Source: Opisthocomus hoazin (taxonomy: Eukaryota > Chordata > Aves > Opisthocomiformes > Opisthocomidae). From it: 64,000 nt of DNA. Under the pieces are notes generated by a model. The model saw only the letters and a program-made list of their open reading frames with translations, ran no database searches and was not told the DNA's origin. A program made the translations under genes and the position numbers. The first letter of the stretch is position 1; each line of letters starts with the position of its first letter. Shown here piece after piece: positions 44,901-56,900 of the stretch. The stretch covers positions 4,154,001 to 4,218,000 of the forward strand of contig NC_134434.1 of assembly GCF_030867145.1 (NCBI RefSeq), given 5' to 3'.

Positions 44901-47900
44901 TGGAACAAACTCTTGTGTTCCAGCAAAACCTCCATGACTGATTGTTCCCTTTTCTGTGGACATCCCTCCAGCTTGGTCAAGGCTGGATGGTGGGTGCTTG
45001 GAAAACCAGTGTGATTTCCCATAAAGTGATCACATCACAGAGTTTTGATGTGTTCTGGAAATGGCTAGTTATCTTATCTCTGCCTTCAGCAATATTTAGG
45101 GAAGCCTGAGTGCAATTAGATAACGGGGCTGATGGGAGCCTGGCCCACTTAGCTGCTTGGACGCTGTGTGTCGTAATGGCCAAGCTGCACTGCTGAGCTA
45201 AAAGCCAGGCTCTCCTCTGATGACAAGTGTGAGCTCCCTGGGGACTCACTCCAGGTGACAAAGGGCATCTGCATTCCTCCTGCACACTTGCTAAATAGTC
45301 GCCATCGGTCCTGTTTGCTGCTGGCCCTGCTCTAACCCCTCTGACTTGAGCAGCAGTGGAGAGCAGCTGGTACAGCGAGGAGCGGGCTGTGGACCTTGCC
45401 CGGAGAGGAAAGCGGCACTTCAGCTGGGTGGACATTTACTGGAAGGACTGCCAATGCCATGCTGAACTACACCCTGGCCACAACACCTTGTCAAACCCAG
45501 GGGCTGGTGTGAAATGCCATAGCTCAGAGCAGAGATGGCCCCTCTGCCCTTTTAAACCTCCCTTGCTTGGAGAACGGTGCTCCAGACCATTTGTGAACCC
45601 TGGCTTGGCCCCACCATGTCTCGAAGCAGGGGAGAGGCTCTGACCCTCATCCTTGGCCACAGCGCCTGGATGGAGGATGCCAGAGGAGGAGGCAGTGGTG
45701 GAAGGTGCTTTCAAACCCCGCGACACATGCAAAGCAAGCCCACGTGTTCCCTCATTGGGGTGGCTGCAGGAGTTACCTTGGCTCGCTCCAGGCTTTTTCG
45801 CTGTTCATGGAATGCAGATGGGCTTTTCAGTGCTGCAACAGGAAAGAAAGAGGAGCAGTCAGCACAGGAGCGGAAGCAAGCAGCCACCAGGATATTCAGC
45901 AACAGCATTTTAATGAGTGCTATAAAAATAGCAACACAAACTAGCTGTTCGCTATATTGCACTGACTAAAAATAACTCAGGAAAGCTCTGGGAAATCCCG
46001 TGCTCTCAGCCAGTCCATGGCAAAAGAGCAGGGGGGACGAAGAGCATGGGGAGTGCAGGAGGCACATGGGCAAGGAGCGGGTGCAGGCTTTGAAATGTAG
46101 TGCTCCGTGGGACATGTCAGAGAGCAGGTGTGGCTTTTCCCTGCAGTGCTTCACGCAGTTTGTGGAAGGTACCACAGCCTCAGAAGACAGATCTGGGAAG
46201 AGCAACAGCCTGAGAGAGGACCTGACCTGCAAGTAAAACTTGCTGGTGACTCTGAGGTTTGAGGCCAGCAGGAAAACTGAAAAGACCTGCCTCGCCTCAT
46301 GTGGGCACAGCCTCCAGCAAGGGCATTTGAAGGCAAGATCCCAGAGCTGTGTCTGTTGTCCCTCTTCCATCTCTGACTACCCCTCCATCTCCTTTAGGTT
46401 CCCTCTCACTGGACATTTTTCTTGTCCCCTGCCCAGACACATCTGTGTGACATGGGGCCTCCCTGAGCAGCTGCCAGGCCAGGTACTAGGCAGCAGATCA
46501 TGCTCTCAGCATCTCCTGACACCAAGGAGGACTAAGCCAGAGGGACTCTTGCAGGAAAGCAAATAATACCTGGGTCTTGGACCAGCGAACACCAGTTCCA
46601 TGGAGCAGTCTGTACTGGAGTTATGGAGGACCTTGCATATTTCATTATTTACTCTGGTTCAGTAGAAATTGGAGCAGAATTTGAATGGTGAAGGGGTTAA
46701 TATTTTTGAGCTCCTGCAAAAATTCTTTCATGGTTGTGTAAGTGGGCAAAATTAAGTGTTCCCACTGGGACAGTGAAGGGGAAGGTGTCCTGATCCACAA
46801 AAACATTCTGCTACAACTCTTTGTTTGGCAACAGGAATTCCCTTTCCAGCTCCTGAATGGGATCCAGTAAGGACAGAAAATATTTTCACACAGGACATGT
46901 TATCCTCCATCAGTCTAGAGGAGGGTGAAGAGAAGGCTGGGGCAGCCGGGAAATGTTTGGAGGCCCTCTGAACTGGCTTTTGGTACGCAACCCCCAGGGC
47001 AACCCCCCGTAATCGCCCGTGAATCACAGTAAAACACAGAAGGAACATTCCTGCTCCTAACATTTGGAAAGCGACGTACAGACAAGCTAGCATTACTGTG
47101 CCATGCTCCAGTGAGCAGCCATGAGGACTTGTGACAGCTGGTTTAATCAGAAGCAAAATAAATCGGTGCATACAAGAAAATGAAATTAGAGAGAGATGAC
47201 TTTTGCAGCCCTGCTCACTGTGAGGTACCAACATTGGGAGTGTGCTATGAGCATTGACCAAACGCCGTGCTATTCAAAAGGAAAATGTTGCAGAATTTAG
47301 TCATTTACCAAGATTTTTGGAGGAATTATGTGGATGCTGCAGCCTGTATTAGTCTGCAAAACAAATAAAGACATCGCTAGCACTGGTTATTCAGACAACT
47401 TCTCAGGGCATGTCATGTCAGCTTGAGATGGCTGAGGGTCTGGAGACAACAGGGCAGAGCTGCTGTGCTTGGTGTTGGTTATCTTGGGACTATTGCTTCC
47501 AAGGTTTGAGTTAGAGGATGAGGTGGTGGCTGCATACAGAAAGAGGGTCTTTACTTCAAATATAGCTGTTCCTGCAGCCCATCACAGTAGGGGCAACCTT
47601 GCCTTGAGGAATCCTTGACCCTGCAAGCTGCCTCCTCCTCCTTGTGGGCAGGTGAGCAGGACCTGGCTGGGGCCCAGGGCAGGTGCATGTGCAGGTGTGG
47701 AGGAAGTGATCACCTATGCTCAGCCCTACAGCCTGCCTTTCTGCAAGTGACCCCACATGCTCTTGATTTAAAATGCTTTTGCTGGATCTGTAGCAGTTTA
47801 ACTAGGAAAATAAAACTGCATGTGTTGTTGCATGAACTGGAAACTTCCTACGCAGTGAGCCTGAAGAACGGGGCAGGCTCTGCTCTCACCTGCACTCCTA

Positions 47901-50900
47901 TGCTTCAGGACTGTGGCTGTGTCTCAAGAAGTGGATCTCCCCTTGCTTTCAGAGGATCCTCCATACACAGAGTCATGGGGCTGAAGGGACCCACAGGCTC
48001 CCTTTGCCTACCAGTCTGCACCTGTCTTTATTTGTGTAGAGCCTGTTTCAGTAGTGTTGATTGTTTCGCCAGCCAGTTGTTCAATTTACAACCCGAAAAC
48101 ATCTGACAATCAGAGTTCAGCTTTGAAACTGAAGTTTTGTGCAATGCTACTGCCTTTTGCTCATGAGCATCCTCCTTTAGCCAGTTTCCTTCCTTCTCCA
48201 GTGATGGGGCCACCTGAAGGTTTCGCATCTCTTAGAGGAACGAGTGTGAACAGAGCTCAGGTATGCAATGGCATTCATCTTTCCCAGTCAAACCAAACAC
48301 AGATTGGTAAGGATATTCATCTCACTGTGCTGTGCTCAGGTAACACTGGCACTTCTCTGTGTGCTCTTCTCTTGGGTACCAAAAACCAGTCAAGTTCCTA
48401 GGACTTGCTCCAATGTCCCATGCTTACTGTGCTATAGCTGCACCTCTGAACAGCTCAGCAGGCTCTGTGTGTAGTCACCAACTTCCCTTCCTACAAGGGT
48501 TTCTACAAGCCCTCAAAGCTTTTACCCAATGCTATTCTGTTACTTTGACTTTCCACCTCTTTTTCTGGTCTCTGTATAAAATTTAGAAAACCAAAGTTTC
48601 TCTCTGCTGGAATTAGAAAACATATGCAATGGGTTGAAAACCATCCGTGTGCAAAATCTGATGTGCAATGTGTGATCAAGTGCATGCTCCGAGTCTGGTA
48701 CCAAACCTGACTCTCACCAAGGAGACCAGCAATGCTCGTCTTTTCTCCTTAGAGAAGGGCTGTTCTCAACCACTCTGAGTTACAGCCATAGGGTTTTCTT
48801 TCTCACCCTTCTCCAATTCATGTGAATTGAATCGCAGAATCACAGAATGGTAGGGGTTGGAAGGGACCTCTGTGGGTCATCTAGTCCAACCCCCCTGCCG
48901 AAGCAGGGTCACCTACAGCAGGCTGCAGAGGACCGTGTCCAGGCGGGTCTTGAATATCTCCACAGAAGGAGACTCCACAGCCTCCCTGGGCAGCCTGGGC
49001 CAGGGCTCCGTCACCCTCAGAGGGAAGAAGTTCTTCCTCATGTTCAGACGGAACTTCCTGTGCCTCAGTTTGTGCCCATTGCCCCTTGTCCTGTCACTGG
49101 GCACCACTGGAAAGAGCTTGGCCCCATCCTCCTGACACCCACCCTTCAGATATTTATAAGCATTTCTAAGGTCCCCTCGCAGCTTTCTCTTCTTAAGGCT
49201 GAACAAGCCCAGCTCCCTCACCCTCTCCTCATAGGGGAGATGTTCCAGTCCCCTCACCATCCTTGTAGCCCTATTGAATTGAGATCCTGTCCCGGTGCAC
49301 CTCCTAGAGCCCCCCTCATCTGCTGGTCCTCAGACCCAACAGGGCATGGCAAGATACGTTTAAACAAAGATTTGTTTGTCATAAGGAATGACTGCATGTG
49401 CCCAAGCCGCGGGGAAGCTGGCTGTGGCTCCCATGTGTTAAATGCTAACATTGGACACTGCCTTCTGAGGTCAAATTCAGCACGTTTATTTTTATGGATG
49501 CAGAAGTGCCATTTCTTGTATTACTTTCAGTGAGTCAACTGTGCTCAAGCTTCCCAAAATGGCCTTCTTGGACAGAAACCAGACTGCAAAATGTCACCCT
49601 AGAATTCAAAGTGCAAAGAAGCTGTTAAGTAACGGGAAAATACTCTTCAGCTGCCGTCAAATAAATTGGGCCTAACATGTGGTCTGCAAAGTGTAAGGTT
49701 TTAAATGTTCGGTGCTGTTTGTAAAAGCGCAGTCCCATGCACTGGTCCTTGCAGGGCAGTGTCAAGTACCCAAACCTCTCAGCTGGCTCTACTGCTTCAT
49801 ACGTGTGCAGTGGGGAGTCCTGCACCTCGTCTGAGTGTGCCCACTTTTACAGAGTGGACTTAGCAGTTCAGGAGATGTTGGACACATTTTTGGCCACTAA
49901 CTATACTGCTAGTACTTGCAATACTATCGCAAATGTCACAATGTTTTGCTTAAAGCTCCAACTCCTGGAACCCTGTGATTAAAAGGCTTGCCCTTTGGTG
50001 GCAGGCAGCATATAATCTGAACATTTACAGAAATAAACAGAAGAAAAATGAAAAGAACTTGCATTTATAGGTCTTGAAACCATGTGATCATTTTGACAGT
50101 CATGATTTTTGTCATCCTGCTCAAGTTTTCTTAGTGTTTGATACTGGCAAGACAGTACTGAGAAGGTGTCTGTTGCTGGCTACCTTGACACAATGATGAG
50201 GAAGGCAGCTGCATGAGCAGGGCAGAGGGATGGACAGGGTGCAGCAGGCAGTGCTATAGCCAAACTCCTAGTGAATTGCTGTTCTGCCGTTTAGACAAAA
50301 GCTCTGTCACAGTCTTCAAGGTTAGCCAGAAGAGACAAAAGTGACACAGCCTTTGTAAAGTGTGATCTTAGCAGTGAACCCAAAAGGCCCTTGACAAGGC
50401 AGAAAGGAGGGTCCCATATAGCCGCAGATTCATGCGTGTGGAACCTGAGCTAGGTCAGGATGGAGTTGTCCATCGAGCAGGGCTGAGCTCCCAGCATCAT
50501 TTCTCCAGTAGTGCCATAGGTTTCGTGATGCACCTGAAGGTGCAGGAGGGGATCATTTTCATCCACTTACTTTTTGGGCTCGAGCAACTGGCTTTCTGAT
50601 GCTGAATGATTACACAATAATGCTGGCCTGCATCTTGCCCTTCAGGCTTGGATGCAAGGCTAGCAAGGGTGAATGTGGTCAGGTAGGGGAAAGCACAGGC
50701 ATCATTCATCAGTCTGCAGCAGGCAGGCCAAGGTGAGGTTTCACTGGCCTCAAGTGTACACTGACAATTCTGCCCTGCGGGGTCCTGGCTGGGCAGACAC
50801 AGATCTGGATATGTCTCACTCATCCAGGGGCTGCCTCTCTGCACTGGGGCCCAGGCAGTTACCCACCACTTCCTTCTTCTACAGTCTCCTGGAATGAGCC

Positions 50901-53900
50901 TCTCCACCTCTTCCTCGTTCGGTGGGTCTCATCCCGCTACAGAGGTTGCTGGCTTTTACAGGAGGACATGAGATTCTCTGCCCTTGCCTACGTGAAGAGC
51001 TTTGTGAGTCTTCTGCTTGGAGTTGGATGTGCTTGCCCTGCTACGGTGACTTCTGGGACAGGGAGCTATGCATCTGAGTTTTTGGATGGTGTAAATTAAG
51101 CATCTCTCCTGACTTCAGTTTGAGCAGCAGCATTAGAACCTGTGTGGCAAATGCTGGGCACCACTGCACAGCACCAGGGACCATAATATTTCTACCGGGC
51201 AGGAAGCAAAGTCCCCCCTGCTAGCAACCTGCTCGGAGCTGAGTGGGGCCGAGCAGGCAGCTGGCGTCACACTGTACCCCAGCAGTGCCCGAGATGAACA
51301 CAGCCTCTCTGAGCCAGGAGTGGGCGAAAAAGCAGAAAAAGATACTCACGTGGCATGATGCCTTGGTCTGCCAGCTGCTCACGGGTCCTTCTCTGCTGAA
51401 GCCGTAGCTGTAAAACTGCGAGAAAGAGAGTGTCAGGAGAAGATGCAGGATTTTGCTGAGGTACTAATACATCTAGCAGGGACAATGTTTCAGGGGTCTG
51501 TGTGTGGCACAGAGGACTGGCACTGATTTCTCCTGCTGCTGGACTAGCCTTGGTGCAGCGGAGTGCTCCAAGCCAAGGAGGAATGCCAGGGAGGAGCTGT
51601 GTAGCCTGCACCAACCAGGTCCTCACTTCTGCAGACAGGTGAGCACGGCAGGGCTGCTCCTGCTGCAGGCAAAACCCTGGTGCCTGGGACAGACTGATCC
51701 CTGCCTGGCACCTGTAACAGCAGCCTCGGATGACCATGGCTTCAGCTCAAGCAGTTGCTCAGCTCTGAACTCTGAAGCTGGGAGGTCCTCCCTCATGCCA
51801 GAACTAGGGGTTGAGTAGAGCTTTCAAACTCCACCACCCTCCTGAGGGTCTGGCAGCGCATTTCCAGCCCTGCAAGGCTGAGCACTGAATGTAGATGTGC
51901 TTGCCCTACTGCAGGGGATGTAGGTAATGTGGTGAGGAGATATTAGTGCCATCTCCATATGAATGCACTGCTCCAAGCGAACTGGTAGATGGGAATGAAC
52001 CACTGGTCAGGGTCACCAAGTGGCTTAGAGGCATGGCCTCAGCTACAGAGCATCAATTAGGCATCTAATCAAGAAGCACCTTCCAATATTTACAGCATGC
52101 AACGACAGCCCACCTGCAGCCTGCCTTGTGCAAGGCTACAGACCTCTGTGTGGACTGCACAAGTTACTTCATCCCATCACTCAGGTAACCCTGCCTGGAC
52201 ATTGAGTTAGTAATATATTCTACACCTTCATTTTTGCAAATTTGTCTTTGAGAAGATAAAGGTAAAACATAAAACTCACTTACATGTTTTCCTGCTGGAA
52301 ACTCAGTACAGCTTGCCACAAGGACATGTGTCTTTCAGTGGTCACAATGTAACTGCAGGCATATCCCCTGCCTACCAGCACAGCCCCAGACTGCATCCCC
52401 TTAGCTGCCTCGAGAGAGCCAGTACTGGAAGGGGAAGAGAGGGAAGACCAGCTTTTTGTCCTCGGGAGCAACCTGCTGAGATCTGCCAACAGCTCATGTC
52501 TACAGTGCAGCTTCCCTGGGACACGGCACAGAGCTGAATAGTGATCCCTTCCAGAGAAATCCCCAGAGCACAAGGCTCCCTGAGATACCACCATTGCTTG
52601 TGACTTTTCCTTGTCCTCTGTACAAACCATGTCTCACATTCACAGCAGATGTTTAGTGAAGGCCTCAAGTGGGACAACGATCTCCTGCCAAATGCCAGCA
52701 CTTCTAAGAAGGACAACAAGGACAGATTCTTGCAGTGAACTAAAAACGTAGCCTTCAGTACCTGGTAAAGTCTGCATGTATGCTGTTCCCCTTATGCCAG
52801 AGTGAAGCTGGTGGCTAGAAGTCACTGGTCACCAGCGTAGTCTGCAGCCCTCCATTGCCCCATGGCACCACCCTCAGTCAGTGCCGGTTCTGCCCATGGA
52901 TGTAGATTCAGACCCTTGCACTCCAGGTGTTTGCATCAGACCCAGTTATCTGCATTCTCTTTGCAGAAGCCACCCCCCTCAGGGCACCTCAAAACCAAAT
53001 TAATCAGTCCATGCTCTAGGAATGCCTGTCTTTCCCCCCTGACTGTAGAGGCAGTTTAATGGTAAGCAGCTCATGGTAGGTATCTTAAACAGTGAGGTGC
53101 ACCCCACTGTGTAGAACCTTCTCTGTGACTGGTCACAATATTGAAGAACCATGTAGAGCTTTGCACTTTCCCCAAGGAAGAGATGTATCTTTATGGAACA
53201 GGTGAGCTAAGGGAGGTCACACACTGTTCAAGAATGAAGAAGCTTTGTAACTCAGCCAAGAATGGTTCTCTCACTCTCCTAGGTCCCGGTCCAGCATCCC
53301 AGGTATTAGAGCATCTTTCCTTAAGCTTAGTCAATTTGCACACAACATCCCATCATCAAACAGGAATCAGAGACAGCAAAGAGTTCTATAGTCACATACA
53401 ACACCCTGCCAAGGACACAGCAGTCTGCCCCGTCAAGCTGTGAAATATCCCAAGTGAGGATGCTCCACCACTTCACAGCTCCCACGTGTGCCGAATTATT
53501 TGCACCATTTCATTCTGACTTCCGACACAGCAAGGCCAAGTGATACACCATATCTACATGAGCAAGGGGGATGCTGTCAGTCAGATCACCGTGCATTCAA
53601 AGCCCACATTGTCGGCTGCTTCTGCTTATTTCATACCCCTTCCTAGCAGACAAATAATTTAACAGCCTCAGGATGCAGTCAACCTGTTTAGAGAAAAAGG
53701 AGGTGTTACAAATTCCCCTGAAGCACAGCTTGGAAGGTGGTGATGATTTCCAGTGTGGCAGCTATGAGATTCAGCACCTGCCTCGATGCAAGAAGTGCTG
53801 AAAACGTGTAGGTTTCACTGCCATAGCTCTCCCTGTGCTTGGATGCAGGAGCAGCACTCAGGAACCCAGATTCCCCAGATCCTGCTGCCTTCCAGCGAAC

Positions 53901-56900
53901 AGTGCACAACCCAGGGGAGCCTACCCCACCACAGCAGGTCCATGCTCTAGCTAACAGCCTCTGCTTTGTCTCCTGTGCTAAGCACTGCTGATGGACCATC
54001 ACAGAGGGGAGCTGATATTATTTAATGATAACCTTGTGCAGGGAGAAAAGACCTCCAAATTGTTTTTCAGATGCATGGTCTGTCTTGGGCCATGCTGAGC
54101 TTACGAAGTTCCTAGCCCATTCTCAGGTCACAGGGCGAAGAGGAAAAGTTTATCCATCCTTTTCTGTTCAGGGCAAGCTGACAGAAAATGTGAGGACAGG
54201 GGTGTGCCAATGCCGGCCTTTTCCAGGAGCAGCCCAAGCTCAATGGTAGAAGCAGTTATTTCAGCCACTGAATATTCATCCAGATCTGGACCCCCTCATG
54301 CAGTAGGACACATGCCTTGACTCCCAGATATCATCTCTATGAACTTCCAAATCCTGTTGAGAACTATCTGAAGAAACAGCTGTGGACAGTGTCAGACAAT
54401 AGGACTGAACATCCCTGCAGGAAGAGGTAAAGCAGCCACTACTTTCGGCAGTTGCTGTGTCAGTGCTGCAGCCTGCAGCTGAGCAGGTGTCACCTCAAGG
54501 CTTGCACCTTTCCCTTACAATGAACAACGCTTAAAAACAGGACTGGACGAGCCCCAGGCACCATCCAAACAGCCACTGCTTAGGTGCTTCTTGAAGGGGA
54601 TTTGAAATGTGTCTGACCCCAGCTGCATTCCTGTCCTCTTCCTTTGCTGTGTGTCTGGAGGCCTGAGCTCTGAGTGCTGCCAGTGACTCACTTTGAGGAT
54701 GCTGTCACCCGGCACATACGGGGATTTTTTTTTTTTCAGGAATATTCTTATTTTTCAAGGAAACTACTTTGCTAACACTTCAGAGGAACAATTATATTAC
54801 ATAGAGTGATGGCTGGAGTACCGCTGTTGAGACACTCTTGCTCCCACAGCCCCAGCATCCTTGTTTCCTGTCTGCACCAGCTTGGGTGGTGAGAAGACCT
54901 AGATGACATTTAAAGGTCCCTTCCAACACAAACCATTCTTAGTAGCCCCAAGGGAGCAGTCATGCACATTGGTCACCCCGTGGTACCAAGCTCTGCTGGC
55001 ATCATCAGCTGCCATCAGCTGAGAGACAGCCTTGCTTTCAGCAAACCCGTTCCCTCCTATGGCACCTCAAGATGAAAAATCCTTCCTTAGATGAAGCAAA
55101 GCATGTCAGAGCTATTCCAGGGATTTTGCTCATGAACTTTTCTGTTAGAAATAATCTTCTCTTCTGCACTAGAACTGAGTCCCATTTAGTGATACAGCTT
55201 CCAGAAATATCCTATGCAGTGGGGTTGTATCATCGGCACAGAGAAGACCTCCTGGCGTCAGTCATAGCTAGCTCTGGTGGCCCAAGCTCTGAGCACTCCC
55301 CATGACTTGCAGTCATGAGTCATCCTCCTCCCTAGCAGTTGACCTCAGAGCTTTAAGAAGCTAAGAGGACAGCTTGGGCCTTGCCTGGCCTGGTGATGCA
55401 CTGGAAAAGACATGTTCAAATCCTCCCTCCACCCCAGGAGCAGCCAGACCTGGCCTTCTGCTTCAGTCTGCAGGGGGACTTTGAGTCCAGTGCTCAGCAG
55501 TTGGCCAGGATGGGACTGTTGTCACCTGCATCAGAGCATCCCCCATGCTGGGGCATTGCCAAAGCACTCATAGCACCCTCCTGTCTTTGAGGAATTGGCT
55601 TGAACAGCACAGGGGACCGAGCAGCACCAGGCACATTGCCCAGGGAGGTGGGGGAACTGCCCTTCTCACAGGGTTCAGGACTGGGACAGGCAGGCAAAGC
55701 CATGGCTGACCTGACGCAGTGTTGGCCAAGGTCTGTCTCTGAGAAGCAGGCTGGATCAGAGCCCGTCCCTTCCCACCAACACTTATGCAGCAGCCAGAGC
55801 AGGTTCTCGGAAACTCTGAGGCTGCATGAGGGTTTCTCAGCATTCAGCTCAGCCTCACAGCTGAGCTGCCCAGGTGGAGCTGCAGGTGCGTTGCTGCTTC
55901 TTGACTTGTGACCCAGCATCTGTCTCTATCTCTGACAGCCCCCCTGGGAATGGGAGCGACTGAGGCAGAGTCCCTACTGCTTCAGCTCTTCTCAGCTCTT
56001 TTATGTGGTTTCAGATACCAATAATCCCAATAATTGCTGGTTTCCTCCCTGCCTGGGCTGTGCCAACACCTTTGCTCTGGTTGGGAACCACATTCACAAC
56101 CAGTGCAATTGCTGTGCTCTCATCTTCCTCTAAAATGAGTCACTGCTGCTACCAGAACTGATGGTCAGGCAGGTGCCTGCTGATCCCTGCACCTTGTGCT
56201 GCTCCGCACGCCAGCCCGTGCTCCTGGGCTGCACAGTGAAGAGGACTAGCAGAAGCACCACATTATGCCAGTTTGTTCCAAATGCGTGACCATGATAGGA
56301 GACAGAAGATGGACAAACAACTGAAGCTGGCACTGCCACTGCAGCAAGTCACTGTCCCCTCTGCCAGCCATCCCAGCAGCTCATTCCCACCCAAAGTTGG
56401 GATTTTAGGAGTATGAGTGCAGCTGAATGGTGCACAGGATGGGGACTGCCCTTGCTGGGGCCAGGGGTGAGCTGGCAGCAAATGAGGAATAGGGTGATGG
56501 GGAGGAGGGACTCCTGTTTTCCACACAGCAGCTTTGTTGCATGTCAAACAGCAGCTGAGAGAATGTGAAATGCGTGTTTGCCCATGGCCATGGTGTGTAC
56601 CAGAGGAACCTGGTGATTCGCCCGTGCTCACAGACTGGCTGGCAGAAACTATCCCTGTTTTGGACCCAGCCTCCCTTGGAAGGCAGAATTGCTGTCTGCT
56701 TTGGGACTGTCTTTATAGACGACGTCTGAGGCTTTCTCGTGTGAGCTTGCCAGAGGGAGAGAAGCTGCCTGGTGGGAGAAGCATGTGGGATCCTTTGACT
56801 GTCCCAAGGTCCCAGCAGGGCAGGAGCAGGGCTGGCTCGGTGGCAGGGTGAATTTGTGTTGCTTGTGGCTTTCTCAGGTCTGTGGCTGTTTCTCGCAGCT

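Larger units (their letters stand above)
45833..51349 (-). other. MYOCD: MYOCD intron 2
   Basis: 5,517 nt. CR1 copy C is at 48833-49272. Two MEF2-like AT-rich sites lie near the exon 3 end (45920-45975). No extra exon recognised. Confidence 0.88.
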
